The notes under the pieces are model-generated. The model searched no databases. It saw nothing but the letters and a program-made list of their open reading frames with translations, and was not told the DNA's origin. Position numbers and translations under genes: made by a program. Of a stretch of DNA of 31,206 nucleotides, positions 7,341-15,577 are shown piece after piece. The stretch's first letter is position 1, and every line of letters begins with the position of its first letter. Where the stretch lies: positions 1 through 31,206 of the forward strand of contig CAJUTR010000029.1 in NCBI GenBank assembly GCA_910589665.1. Reading direction: 5' to 3'. This stretch comes from an uncultured Eubacterium sp. GTDB lineage: Bacteria > Bacillota > Clostridia > Lachnospirales > Lachnospiraceae.

Positions 7341-7829
7341 TTGATCTTCCTCGTTCTGTTACCGGCATCACTTTTTGACCTGTATCGTTACCGGGTGCCG
7401 AATGCACTGATCGGTATCGGGTTGGCCCTAAGCTTATACAACAGTATCTACCAGCAGGGGATGCTGGGGATAGGGGTGTTTTCTGTTAAATGTCTGTTTC
7501 CGTTTGTTGTCTGTTTTGTCTTTTACCTGTTCCATGTACTGGGTGCTGGTGATATCAAGTTATTTTCCATTGTTTGCAGCTATTATAATATCGGATGCTG
7601 TGTCCGGGTCATGCTCGTATCGCTTTTAATCGGAGCGTTGTTTTCTCTTTTTAAAATGATTCTACAGAAAAGTTTCATTCGCCGTTTTCGGCATTTTTCA
7701 ATGTATGTTAAAAACCTGAGATCGGGAAGATCGAACAGGGTATATTATGATCTTAAAACGTGTGGCGACGAGGGAGTGATTCCCTTTACTATATGTATTA
7801 CACTGGCGGTCATAATATGCGTAGCATAG
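7341..7829 (+). CDS. A24-type prepilin peptidase (CpaA/TadV-like), first copy
   Basis: Membrane aspartyl protease expected to cut the leader of Flp-type prepilins. The 162-residue product has several hydrophobic helices and both catalytic aspartates of the family: the first in LFDLYRYRVPN near the N-terminus, the second in the GxGD motif of LGAGDIKLFS. It lacks the N-terminal Cys/methylation domain, as TadV/CpaA proteins do. The start is awkward. TTG 7341 follows AGGAAG with 7 bases spacing and is chosen here. A stronger AGGAGGTG (7313-7320) would point to an in-frame ATA at 7326, an unlikely start. First gene of the tad operon. Confidence 0.85.
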   Translation: MIFLVLLPASLFDLYRYRVPNALIGIGLALSLYNSIYQQGMLGIGVFSVKCLFPFVVCFVFYLFHVLGAGDIKLFSIVCSYYNIGCCVRVMLVSLLIGALFSLFKMILQKSFIRRFRHFSMYVKNLRSGRSNRVYYDLKTCGDEGVIPFTICITLAVIICVA

Positions 7830-7865
7830 GAGGAAGGTTTTAGAAAAAATGAAGGAGGTGTCTGG

Positions 7866-8924
7866 GTGGGCCAGATGAAATTAGTGATATGTACGAGACA
7901 AAAGGAGTATGGGGAAAAGTTGCTGAGGTTTCTTTCCACACAGCACAACCCGTATGTTGAGGCGGAACTTCTGACGGGCGATGCCGAAGAGATGATCGGT
8001 ATCATCGTGGAAAAGACAAGAATGGATCAGGAGGTATGCGTGATCTCAGACGATCCGGATGTGCTGCGGCGCATCGAATGTCAGACGATAGCTCTTGTTA
8101 CGGAGCCAGAAAAAGAGGGAACACATGAGATTTTTATGTATCAGAGGGCGACGGATATTTACAGGCAGATTATAAAGCTGACAGGCGCGCGGATACGAGA
8201 TCCGGCAAATGAGACGGGGTTATCTGTCCCGAAAGTGACGTGTGTGTTTTCTCCCGGAGAAAGTGAAGAGAAGACGATGTTTTCCCTTCGTACGGCAATG
8301 GACCGTTCGGAGCGGGGAAGTGTGCTGTATATCAGTCTATGCGGATTTCCAGTCCTTTTTCAGGAAAATATGGAGCAGCCGCAGCCGGGTGGAGTGGAAG
8401 GGATTTCAAATTTGATGTTGTGTAATGGATTAGAGGAGTTTGAGAAAAAGTTAAGGGAATCGGTATTTTTGGCAGGAATGGTATCCGTGCTTGCACCGGC
8501 TGGACATTTTCGGGACTTGTTTGATTTTTCGCAGGAGGAGATGAAACGTTTTATCAGACATTTAAAGCAGCAGACGTTGTATGAGGCAGTTGTGATCGAG
8601 ATGGGACAGCTTTTTGATTTTACGTTTGTTCTTTTGTCCGATGCGGATGCCGTTCTGATGCCAAAGGAGCCAGGCATTTTAGCAGAATGGAAACGGCAGG
8701 TTTTTTGTGAATACTGCAAACGGGAGTCGCAGGAAGCCGTGTGGGAACGGATCAAGTTAGTTCCCGTGTCCGTCTACCGACCAGTGAAGTGGGAAGAGAT
8801 CAGGCAGATATTGGGTGCCATGGAAGAGGAAAGGGAAAGGGAGAGGGATGGAGGAAAAAAATCAAAAAGAGAAGATAAGAAGACTGGTTCTAGAACAGGT
8901 ACCAGCCGACGAGGAGATGGATGA
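7866..8924 (+). CDS. tadZ: TadZ/CpaE-like pilus localisation protein with degenerate P-loop
   Basis: TadZ/CpaE proteins are MinD/ParA-like and place the Tad machine in the cell. The 352-residue product has an N-terminal receiver-like fold (MKLVICTRQ..., alternating strands and helices to about residue 110), then an atypical ATPase-like domain. The P-loop position reads FSPGESEEKTMFS, keeping Gly, Lys and Thr but not the GGxGKT core. A hydrophobic strand, TLYEAVVIEMGQLFDFTFVLL, occupies the Walker B region. The tail is highly basic and acidic (RERERDGGKKSKRED). GTG 7866 follows AGGAGG by 7 bases. Its last 77 bases overlap tadA. Position and fold pattern carry the assignment; sequence identity to known TadZ is weak. 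Confidence 0.75.
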   Translation: MGQMKLVICTRQKEYGEKLLRFLSTQHNPYVEAELLTGDAEEMIGIIVEKTRMDQEVCVISDDPDVLRRIECQTIALVTEPEKEGTHEIFMYQRATDIYRQIIKLTGARIRDPANETGLSVPKVTCVFSPGESEEKTMFSLRTAMDRSERGSVLYISLCGFPVLFQENMEQPQPGGVEGISNLMLCNGLEEFEKKLRESVFLAGMVSVLAPAGHFRDLFDFSQEEMKRFIRHLKQQTLYEAVVIEMGQLFDFTFVLLSDADAVLMPKEPGILAEWKRQVFCEYCKRESQEAVWERIKLVPVSVYRPVKWEEIRQILGAMEEERERERDGGKKSKREDKKTGSRTGTSRRGDG

Positions 8925-10083
8925 GAATCGGTTACTGAGTATCATTGATGAAAATATCGGGAGGAGCACGCACGGAGAGTATATCCGATATGCAGAGAAA
9001 AAGCGGCTTCGGAGAGAAATATTTAATTCTATGCGGAAATTGGATGTGCTTCAGGAATTGATCGAGGATGAGCAGATCACGGAGATCATGGTAAATGGTA
9101 CAGCGCATATTTTTGTAGAAAAAGAGGGGAGGCTTTTGGACAGCGGCTATATTTTTGAGTCTGCCGAACGTCTGAATGATGTTGCCCAGCAGATCGCATC
9201 AGCTGGCAACCGGATTGTGAATGAGACAAATCCGATTTTGGATGTACGGATGTCTGACGGTTCCAGAGTAAATATTGTAATGCCTCCCATCGCGATGGAA
9301 GGGCCTGTTATTACGATCCGCAAATTTCCCAAAGATCCTTTGACGATGGAAAAGCTCATAGAGATGGGCGCGATAACGCAAGAGGCAGAAGAAATGCTAC
9401 AAAAGCTAGTTAAAGCAAAATATAATATATTTATCTCTGGCGGTACAGGGGCGGGAAAGACCACGTTTTTAAACATTCTGTCCAATTATATCCCAGCGGA
9501 CGAACGGGTGATCACAGTGGAGGATTCTGCGGAATTGCAGATCCGGAATGTCCGAAATCTCGTGCGGCTGGAAGCGAGAAATGCTAATGTGGAAGGAAAA
9601 AATGAAGTTACGATACGGGATTTGATCCGAAGCGCGCTCCGCATGAGGCCGGATCGAATTATTATCGGCGAAATCCGGGATGCGACAGCGATCGATATGC
9701 TCACAGCGATGAATACTGGTCATGACGGAAGCCTGTCCACCGGACATGCGAATAGTTCAAACGATATGATGAACCGACTGGAAACACTTGTACTTATGGG
9801 GATGGATATACCGCTGGAAGCCATCCGCCACCAGATTGCTTCTGCGATTGATATTGTAGTGCATCTTGGACGGCTTCGCGACAGGAGCAGAAGGATACTG
9901 GAAATCTGTGAAGTGGGAGGGGTGGAACAGGAAAAAATCAGATTATTTCCTTTATTCCAGTTTACCGAGACAGGCGAAAAGAATGGCCGGATCAAGGGGA
10001 AACTGGAGTATACCGGACATAGCCTTATTCGCGCTGATAAATGCAGAAAGGCGGGGATCCGGGAGTTGACGTGCGGATTGTGA
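8848..10083 (+). CDS. tadA: Tad secretion ATPase TadA/CpaF
   Basis: Hexameric cytoplasmic ATPase that powers pilus assembly. The 411-residue product has the CpaF N-terminal domain (ELIEDEQITEIMVNG, DVRMSDGSRVNIVMPP), a Walker A at residues 198-206 (GGTGAGKTT), an Asp box (ITVEDSAELQI), a Walker B/Glu segment (RIIIGEIRD) and a His box (TGHDGSLSTGHANS). The ATG at 8848 is preceded by an AGGGAGAGGG site inside the 3' end of the previous gene. The 77-base overlap suggests translational coupling. It is the most strongly conserved gene of the locus. Confidence 0.96.
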   Translation: MEEKNQKEKIRRLVLEQVPADEEMDENRLLSIIDENIGRSTHGEYIRYAEKKRLRREIFNSMRKLDVLQELIEDEQITEIMVNGTAHIFVEKEGRLLDSGYIFESAERLNDVAQQIASAGNRIVNETNPILDVRMSDGSRVNIVMPPIAMEGPVITIRKFPKDPLTMEKLIEMGAITQEAEEMLQKLVKAKYNIFISGGTGAGKTTFLNILSNYIPADERVITVEDSAELQIRNVRNLVRLEARNANVEGKNEVTIRDLIRSALRMRPDRIIIGEIRDATAIDMLTAMNTGHDGSLSTGHANSSNDMMNRLETLVLMGMDIPLEAIRHQIASAIDIVVHLGRLRDRSRRILEICEVGGVEQEKIRLFPLFQFTETGEKNGRIKGKLEYTGHSLIRADKCRKAGIRELTCGL

Positions 10084-10149
10084 TCGCGGTGTACGAGATC
10101 ATATAGCGATGCGTGAGTGATATCATTTCTTGGTAAGGGGGGAATAGAG

Positions 10150-10890
10150 ATGGATTATAGTAAGTATGTTTATACGAAACGGGAAAGGATCCGTTACGGA
10201 ACATGCGGGGGAATGGCAGCCTTTGTTATACTTATGCTGTTTTATGACAATGTAGTCGTTTGCTGCTTCGGAGCTATCGTTGCTGCTGTGTTGTTCTTGA
10301 AGTATTATCAACTTATCCTTATAAAAAAACGCCGTTGGGAGTTGACGGTACAATTTAAAGATGCCACAGAAAGTTTAGTATCGGCAATCGTGGCGGGATA
10401 TTCGTTGGAAAATGCGGTTCGGCAGGCCGAAAGAGATTTGGGATTGATGTACGATCAGGAAGATATCATCATGATCGAATTTTCACAAATGACGCACAAG
10501 ATGGATCTGACAGTGCCGGCAGCAGAACTGCTGAAAGATTTGGGGATAAGGAGCGGGGTGGAAGATATCCGGACGTTTAGCGAGATTATAATGACAGCGA
10601 GAAAGACGGGTGGTAATCTTGTGCAGGTGATGAGGAGGACAGCGGGTAACATCGCAGAGAGGATCGAGATGAAGAGGGAAATCGAAACGTTGATTTCTGG
10701 TAAAAGGATGGAAGCAAACTGTATGACAGCAATACCGCTTCTTATTATTGTCTATCTGCGCATTTTTTCTCCGGGTTTTTTGGATCCGCTGTATCACAAT
10801 CTGATGGGTGTCTGTGTGATGACGGGAGCGCTGGTGGTTTTTGTGGCAGCTTTTTTATGGGGGCAGAAGCTGATGGACATACAATTATAG
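10150..10890 (+). CDS. tadB: TadB-like type II secretion F-family inner membrane protein
   Basis: Polytopic platform protein that works with TadA and TadC. The 246-residue product has two N-terminal membrane segments (about 21-56), then a cytoplasmic T2SSF domain (QFKDATESLVSAIVAGYSLE, FSEIIMTARKTGGNLVQVM) and two C-terminal segments (about 193-235). The ATG at 10150 follows AAGGGGGGA, which favours it over a TTG at 10117 further upstream. It comes directly before tadC, 12 bases apart, matching the usual tadABC order. Confidence 0.9.
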   Translation: MDYSKYVYTKRERIRYGTCGGMAAFVILMLFYDNVVVCCFGAIVAAVLFLKYYQLILIKKRRWELTVQFKDATESLVSAIVAGYSLENAVRQAERDLGLMYDQEDIIMIEFSQMTHKMDLTVPAAELLKDLGIRSGVEDIRTFSEIIMTARKTGGNLVQVMRRTAGNIAERIEMKREIETLISGKRMEANCMTAIPLLIIVYLRIFSPGFLDPLYHNLMGVCVMTGALVVFVAAFLWGQKLMDIQL

Positions 10891-10902
10891 GGGGGGGATG
10901 TC

Positions 10903-11997
10903 ATGGAAAAGTATGTTACATATATGAAAAAGATAATAGGAAAACTACATTTAGAGCGGATTTTGATGAAGGATACCAAAACGTTGGAAATGGTAGAAAT
11001 TCTGTACCGGAGACAGGATAAAAGGGCAAAGTTCACGGAAATTTGGTGTCGGCGGCTTTTCGTACTGACAGTAGTAATAGGCGTGACGCTTTTGATCTTA
11101 ATTGCCTGTTTCGGTCAGGACGCGCCGGAGGGGGTCATAGTAAACAAAACGTATTTGCATATTGGGGCCGGTAAGGAGCGGGTCACGTTTGGAGTGGAGG
11201 CGGAGACAGAAGCCGGGCCGGCAAAAGAAGAGATTTCGATCGGAGTTAGCCAAAAGGAGGAGAGGTCACAACGAGAGGAGGAACTAAAAACGCCGGATCC
11301 CCGAGAAGTGTTTATGGCGGATGTAAGGGAAGCCGTCGAAAATGCGGTTGCTTCTGAACGGATAGTGGATGGAGAACAGGATGTGATGCTGCCGGATATG
11401 GTGTCTGGGAACGAAGTCAGGTATGTAAATCCAGAGTACAAAAAGGATTATAGTGCGTTTTATCTCTGCCTTCTTGTGATTTGCCTGCTGCCTGTTTTGT
11501 GGAGACGGGAGAGGCAGGATATGCTAAAAGAGAGAGAATATCAGTTGCTGCTTGCATATCCGGAACTGGTAAATAAGGTGATGCTCTTATTAAGTGCTGG
11601 TTTAACCGTAAGGGGAAGTTTGGAACGGATATGCGACGAGTACCGAGATCGCATTCAGAAAGGGGGTGAGAGAAAATATGTTTACGAAGAGGTCTGTTTT
11701 TCCGTACAGGAGATGGAGCATGGGATGTCAGAGACGATGGCGCTGGAATCCTTTGGAAGACGATGCCGGCTCCTTCCCTATTTAAGGTTTGCTTCCATGA
11801 TGAACCAAAACATCCGGAAAGGGTCAGAGGGACTTATCCAATTACTGGAGGTGGAGGCAATAGAGGCATTTGAAAAGCGTAAAGAGCAGGTAAAGGTCAT
11901 GGGAGAAACGGCAGGAACTAAACTGCTCCTTCCCATGATACTTATGCTGGGGGTTGTGATGGTGATTATCGTCATTCCCGCATTTATGACAATGTAA
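10903..11997 (+). CDS. tadC: TadC-like T2SSF protein with extracytoplasmic insertion
   Basis: Second platform membrane protein of the Tad machine. The 364-residue product has a basic N-terminus, TM1 at about 50-70, and a hydrophilic region of about 110 residues. TM2 follows at about 181-198 with a positive WRRERQ after it, then a T2SSF domain (YPELVNKVMLLLSAGLTVRG, LRFASMMNQNIRKG) and a C-terminal TM. Charge distribution places the 71-180 insertion outside the cell. It is Glu/Lys-rich with no motif I recognise. GGGGGGGAT precedes the ATG. Confidence 0.87.
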   Translation: MEKYVTYMKKIIGKLHLERILMKDTKTLEMVEILYRRQDKRAKFTEIWCRRLFVLTVVIGVTLLILIACFGQDAPEGVIVNKTYLHIGAGKERVTFGVEAETEAGPAKEEISIGVSQKEERSQREEELKTPDPREVFMADVREAVENAVASERIVDGEQDVMLPDMVSGNEVRYVNPEYKKDYSAFYLCLLVICLLPVLWRRERQDMLKEREYQLLLAYPELVNKVMLLLSAGLTVRGSLERICDEYRDRIQKGGERKYVYEEVCFSVQEMEHGMSETMALESFGRRCRLLPYLRFASMMNQNIRKGSEGLIQLLEVEAIEAFEKRKEQVKVMGETAGTKLLLPMILMLGVVMVIIVIPAFMTM

Positions 11998-12046
11998 TGA
12001 CAAACAAAGCGGTATGAAACCGTCAGAGAAAAAAGGAGGAACTAGA

Positions 12047-12220
12047 ATGGGAGTGTTAAAAGAATTTTGGACAGACGAAGAGGGAATCGGTGTTGTAGAG
12101 ATCATACTGATTCTTGTGGTACTGATTGCACTTGTTCTTTTGTTTAAGGAGAAGATCACGACAGTTGTTAATAATGCGTTTTCTGCGTTCGAGAAGGACT
12201 CGGGGAGTATTATCAAATGA
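12047..12220 (+). CDS. flp: Flp1-type type IVb prepilin
   Basis: Major pilin subunit of the Tad pilus. The 57-residue precursor has a short charged leader (MGVLKEFWTDEEG) followed by a hydrophobic helix starting IGVVEIILILVV. Cleavage after the leader Gly would put Glu at mature position 5, as in processed type IV pilins. The Flp Tyr-6 is Ile here, typical of the Flp1-like pilins of Firmicutes. The ATG follows AAGGAGG and an 8-base spacer. Its stop overlaps the next start (ATGA). The mature pilin would be about 44 residues. Confidence 0.88.
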   Translation: MGVLKEFWTDEEGIGVVEIILILVVLIALVLLFKEKITTVVNNAFSAFEKDSGSIIK

Positions 12221-14211
12221 TGGGGAAAAATAGGCCGACGGGGTCCATCACGGTATTTCTTTCACTGGTACTCATTATCATTATGGCTTTAATAGGGACG
12301 ATGGTAGAGGTGACGAGGGGGAAAGTGTGCCGTATTCAGGCAAGGCGGGTGTTGAAACTGGCATCAGAAAGTCTGATGACAGAATACAGCAGACCTCTTT
12401 TCGAATATTACAACTTGTATTTTCTAGAAGACGAGGGTAAGCCGCTTGCGCGAAGCATCTCAGAATACGCATCGGGAACGTTGAGTCAGGATCCCCTTTT
12501 TCCAAATAGCATGGATGTTTATAGCGGCACGCTTCAGCATGCAGCAGTAGAGGAAAAGAGGTATGCCGGAGATGACGGAGGGGCAGCTTTACAGGAGCAG
12601 ATCGTGTCGTATATGAAACGGAGGATTTCCGCGGATAAGGTAAAGACCTTTTTGGGAAAATCCGGCGAAATGGAAACGTTCAGCGGACGTGCGGAGGAAA
12701 TTGAACAAAAGGCGAAGCGGGAAAAGGAAGCAGTCGCGGCGTGCAGAAACGTTTTGCAACTGATGAAGCTCATTGATGGTGTGGACTGTACGGGTGGTCG
12801 TGTAAAAGGGCAGAAATATTTTATGAAGAAGTTGTTTGCTGGAGAAAAGAAACCAGGGCAGTTTGGCATATCAGAGGCAGTTGTGTGGAAGGCCGTCAAA
12901 AATAATGTGTCGGACGTTTCTGATTATCTGAGCCGTTTACAGGAGGGAAGCGCAAAGCGAGAGTTTGCCGAAATCGTTCAAAAAGTGGGGGAAAAGACGA
13001 AAGAAGCGCTTCATCTAGTAACGGAAATAGGCCCCCGATTGAGAGAAATGAATGTGTCTGGTGATGTAGGACGCGTGTTAGCATCAAACTTACATATTTT
13101 GGAAAAAACTTCGGAATATTTAGGACACAATGTGACGGATGAAATGGTTTCAGAGCTAGAACAGATATGGAAAGCTTATGACACATCAGGCATCGTATTT
13201 GATTATGCAGGGATCAATGAAAAGGGCGGTGCAGAAAGTCCCATGAGTGTATTATCCAATGCTATTTCGGGTGGACTTGCGAAATTGGTTTTAGAAAAAG
13301 ATTTCCAAATGTCAAAAAAGTCCGTGAAGGAGCCGGATTACTATCATTCTCTCTATATGAAAGACAAGACTCGGGAAAAAGAAGAAGTAAATGGCGTAAA
13401 GTCTTTTGCGGAAAACGAAGAGGTCAATTTTCAGGGAGCGGCAAAAGGGATTGCGAACATGGCTGTTTCGGATGTTATGCTATGCGAGTACATGAAGCGC
13501 TTTTTTTCTTCGGTGCGATCGCAGGAAAAGGAAGAAAAACGGCTGGATTATGAGTGGGAATACATTCTGTGCGGCAAAGGCAGCGATAAAAAGAACTTGG
13601 AGGCAGTCATAGACCGGCTCGTATTACTGCGAAGTGTGGTCAATACAGCGGCGCTCCTGTCTTCGTCGGAAAAGCGGGAAACTGCTCATACAGCGGCACT
13701 GGCTGTAGTCGGTTTTACCGGGATGGAACCGCTGATCCGGTTTACGCAGACGTTGTTTCTTGTACTTTGGGGAATGACGGAGTCACTCGTAGAAGTGGCA
13801 GCCCTGTTACAGGGAAAAAAGATCCCGATTGTCAAAACAGCGAAAGATATCGTCGTGAAATTCCCGGAACTGTATCGGATCGGGAATGCGTATATTATGG
13901 AAAAAGCAGAGCATTTACCTAAAAAGAGCGGCCGTTCGTTCGGTTATCCGGAGTATGTGCTTTTGCTAATGGCAGGGATAGGACGTGACATTCGGTTTTA
14001 TCGGATGATGGATTTGATGGAATGGAACATTCGGGACAAAGAAGTTTCTAACTTTCATTTTGGTCAGTGTATTGATTCTTTTCGAGTGACAGGACAATTT
14101 TCATATCCGGCAAAATTTTTTCACATGCCAATCATTCAGAAATATAGTAATAGACAATGGAATGATCTTCAACAGGGAATAACAGTACATGCCAGTTATG
14201 TCAGTGAGTAG
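12217..14211 (+). CDS. Large Tad-locus protein with N-terminal pilin-like helix (DUF5702/TadG-like)
   Basis: The 664-residue product opens with a pilin-like segment, TGSITVFLSLVLIIIMALIG, then a soluble, helix-rich extracytoplasmic body with many Lys/Glu stretches. A hydrophobic patch around FTQTLFLVLWGMTESLVEVA occurs in the last third. The Gly-Ser junction resembles the prepilin sites of its neighbours, but the position-5 Glu is Phe, so cleavage is doubtful. I recall such proteins in Lachnospiraceae tad loci as DUF5702; the label is from memory. It overlaps flp by 4 bases and could be a minor pilus component, tip adhesin or membrane anchor. Confidence 0.7.
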   Translation: MMGKNRPTGSITVFLSLVLIIIMALIGTMVEVTRGKVCRIQARRVLKLASESLMTEYSRPLFEYYNLYFLEDEGKPLARSISEYASGTLSQDPLFPNSMDVYSGTLQHAAVEEKRYAGDDGGAALQEQIVSYMKRRISADKVKTFLGKSGEMETFSGRAEEIEQKAKREKEAVAACRNVLQLMKLIDGVDCTGGRVKGQKYFMKKLFAGEKKPGQFGISEAVVWKAVKNNVSDVSDYLSRLQEGSAKREFAEIVQKVGEKTKEALHLVTEIGPRLREMNVSGDVGRVLASNLHILEKTSEYLGHNVTDEMVSELEQIWKAYDTSGIVFDYAGINEKGGAESPMSVLSNAISGGLAKLVLEKDFQMSKKSVKEPDYYHSLYMKDKTREKEEVNGVKSFAENEEVNFQGAAKGIANMAVSDVMLCEYMKRFFSSVRSQEKEEKRLDYEWEYILCGKGSDKKNLEAVIDRLVLLRSVVNTAALLSSSEKRETAHTAALAVVGFTGMEPLIRFTQTLFLVLWGMTESLVEVAALLQGKKIPIVKTAKDIVVKFPELYRIGNAYIMEKAEHLPKKSGRSFGYPEYVLLLMAGIGRDIRFYRMMDLMEWNIRDKEVSNFHFGQCIDSFRVTGQFSYPAKFFHMPIIQKYSNRQWNDLQQGITVHASYVSE

Positions 14212-14249
14212 GTCCAGGACACGATCTATTGGACGAATATACAAAATTG

Positions 14250-14347
14250 TATGGGGCACAGGAAAGTACTCTATTGAAAAAAATAATGATAAAAGGAGAA
14301 AATCACCAGGCCAATCATATGAATAGAGTACTTTTTTGTGCCCCATA
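14250..14347 (+). repeat. Long intercistronic hairpin in the tad operon
   Basis: A 26-base arm at 14250-14275 (starting TATGGGGCACA) is complementary to 14322-14347 (ending TGTGCCCCATA). Only two positions differ, and both become G-U pairs in RNA; a 46-base A-rich loop separates the arms. The right arm has six T, but more bases of stem follow, so it is not a standard terminator. It fills the gap between two tad genes and ends six bases before a ribosome binding site. Confidence 0.75.
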
Positions 14348-14365
14348 ACAGGAAGGAGGCACTGT

Positions 14366-15115
14366 TTGCGACAATATAATAAAAAGGGATCCATGACGGT
14401 GGAAGCATCGCTGGTTCTTCCGATCTTTCTATTTGCGGCGCTCTCGGTTTTATCAATAAACAAACTAATCCTATATGAGGAGCAGGTACAATGGGCACTC
14501 GCTAGGACGGCTAGAGAAGCGTCTGTGGAATATGCGGCGCTGGACAAGTCATTGGTTCTTAGCCCGGCGTATTTGATGGGAAAGATGAATCTGTATTTGA
14601 ACGAGGATGGACTTATCGTCAGTATGGCTCGTTCCCGATTTGAGTCTGAGACGAATGAGATTGACCTCATCGCAGATTATGAGGCGACAGTTCCGTTTCC
14701 GGTTTTGAGCAGAAGGCGTTTTCATTGTACGGAGCGGGTTCATACCCGTGCTTTTACCGGGGTAACGACACGACAGGGCGGCGGTGGGGAGAATGAGGAT
14801 ATGGTGGTGTACGTAACGAAGACGGGTAAGGTGTACCATCGGAGCTTGTCCTGTACTTACTTGAAACTTCATATTTCCCAGGTAAAGTATGGGGATTTAA
14901 CATATTTGCGGAGTGAGAGCGGCGGGAAATATTATAACTGTGAAAGCTGCTGCCGCGGAATGAAATTCCGCACGGAAGATGATGTATTTATATGTAGTTA
15001 TGGAGATCGATTCCACAGTTACCGTACATGCAAAAATATGAAACGAAGTATTCAGGAAATTTTGCTATCTGAGGCGGGGAGCAGGCTGCCGTGCAGTAGA
15101 TGTGGAAAGGACTAG
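14366..15115 (+). CDS. TadE-like pseudopilin with tandem HX4C-CX2C modules
   Basis: The 249-residue product has a short leader, NKKG, followed by SMTVEASLVLPIFLF. Cleavage after Gly would give Glu at position 5, as in TadE/TadF pseudopilins. After the helix and a beta-rich region, the C-terminal ~100 residues contain two copies of a Cys/His module: H158-C163 with C192-C195, and H217-C222 with C243-C246. Both begin with a strand, an aromatic-Gly turn and a Tyr/Phe-His pair. The spacing resembles small zinc-binding domains found at the ends of some secreted nucleases. TTG 14366 is chosen because AAGGAGG ends 6 bases upstream. It is probably a minor pilin, perhaps at the tip. Confidence 0.8.
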   Translation: MRQYNKKGSMTVEASLVLPIFLFAALSVLSINKLILYEEQVQWALARTAREASVEYAALDKSLVLSPAYLMGKMNLYLNEDGLIVSMARSRFESETNEIDLIADYEATVPFPVLSRRRFHCTERVHTRAFTGVTTRQGGGGENEDMVVYVTKTGKVYHRSLSCTYLKLHISQVKYGDLTYLRSESGGKYYNCESCCRGMKFRTEDDVFICSYGDRFHSYRTCKNMKRSIQEILLSEAGSRLPCSRCGKD

Positions 15116-15139
15116 AAGTTTTCGCGTATGGAGGAAGAG

Positions 15140-15577
15140 ATGACAGGTTATTTGATTGTATTAGCATACTTATTTTTAATGATGATGTATGACATAAGAA
15201 AAAAAGAAATTCATCTCCCGCTTTCGGCGGTTGTTGCGCTGATCTTGTCAGTGAGACAGATTTATCTCGTGTGTCTAGGTGAGGTTGCCGTGCGAAACGC
15301 ATTTTTGGGTATAATGGTGGGAGTTTTTATCGTCGTGCTCAGCGTGTTGACGAGAGGGGGGATCGGCATTGGTGATGGGATCATATTCATGATCTGCGGG
15401 TTGCTTTTCGGGTTTTACGAGAATAGCATTTTGTTATTTCTCTCTCTGGTATTTACGGCAGCGGCCAGCGTAGTGCTGATCATAACAAAGCATGTTGGCA
15501 GGAAATATACGTTGCCCTTTGCGCCATTTGTCTTTGCCGGATTTGGAGTGATGTGCATATGGAAAGTATTTGGTTGA
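15140..15577 (+). CDS. A24-type prepilin peptidase, second copy
   Basis: A second small membrane aspartyl protease in the same operon. The 145-residue product has an N-terminal helix ending MMMYDIRKKEIHLP (first catalytic Asp) and the GxGD motif in GIGIGDGIIFMICG, plus three or four more hydrophobic helices. ATG 15140 follows GGAGG with 5 bases; ATG 15128 overlaps that site and is less likely. The end overlaps the next gene by 19 bases. Because it stands between two TadE-like genes, it may process these pseudopilins rather than the major pilin. That division of labour is inference. Confidence 0.83.
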   Translation: MTGYLIVLAYLFLMMMYDIRKKEIHLPLSAVVALILSVRQIYLVCLGEVAVRNAFLGIMVGVFIVVLSVLTRGGIGIGDGIIFMICGLLFGFYENSILLFLSLVFTAAASVVLIITKHVGRKYTLPFAPFVFAGFGVMCIWKVFG

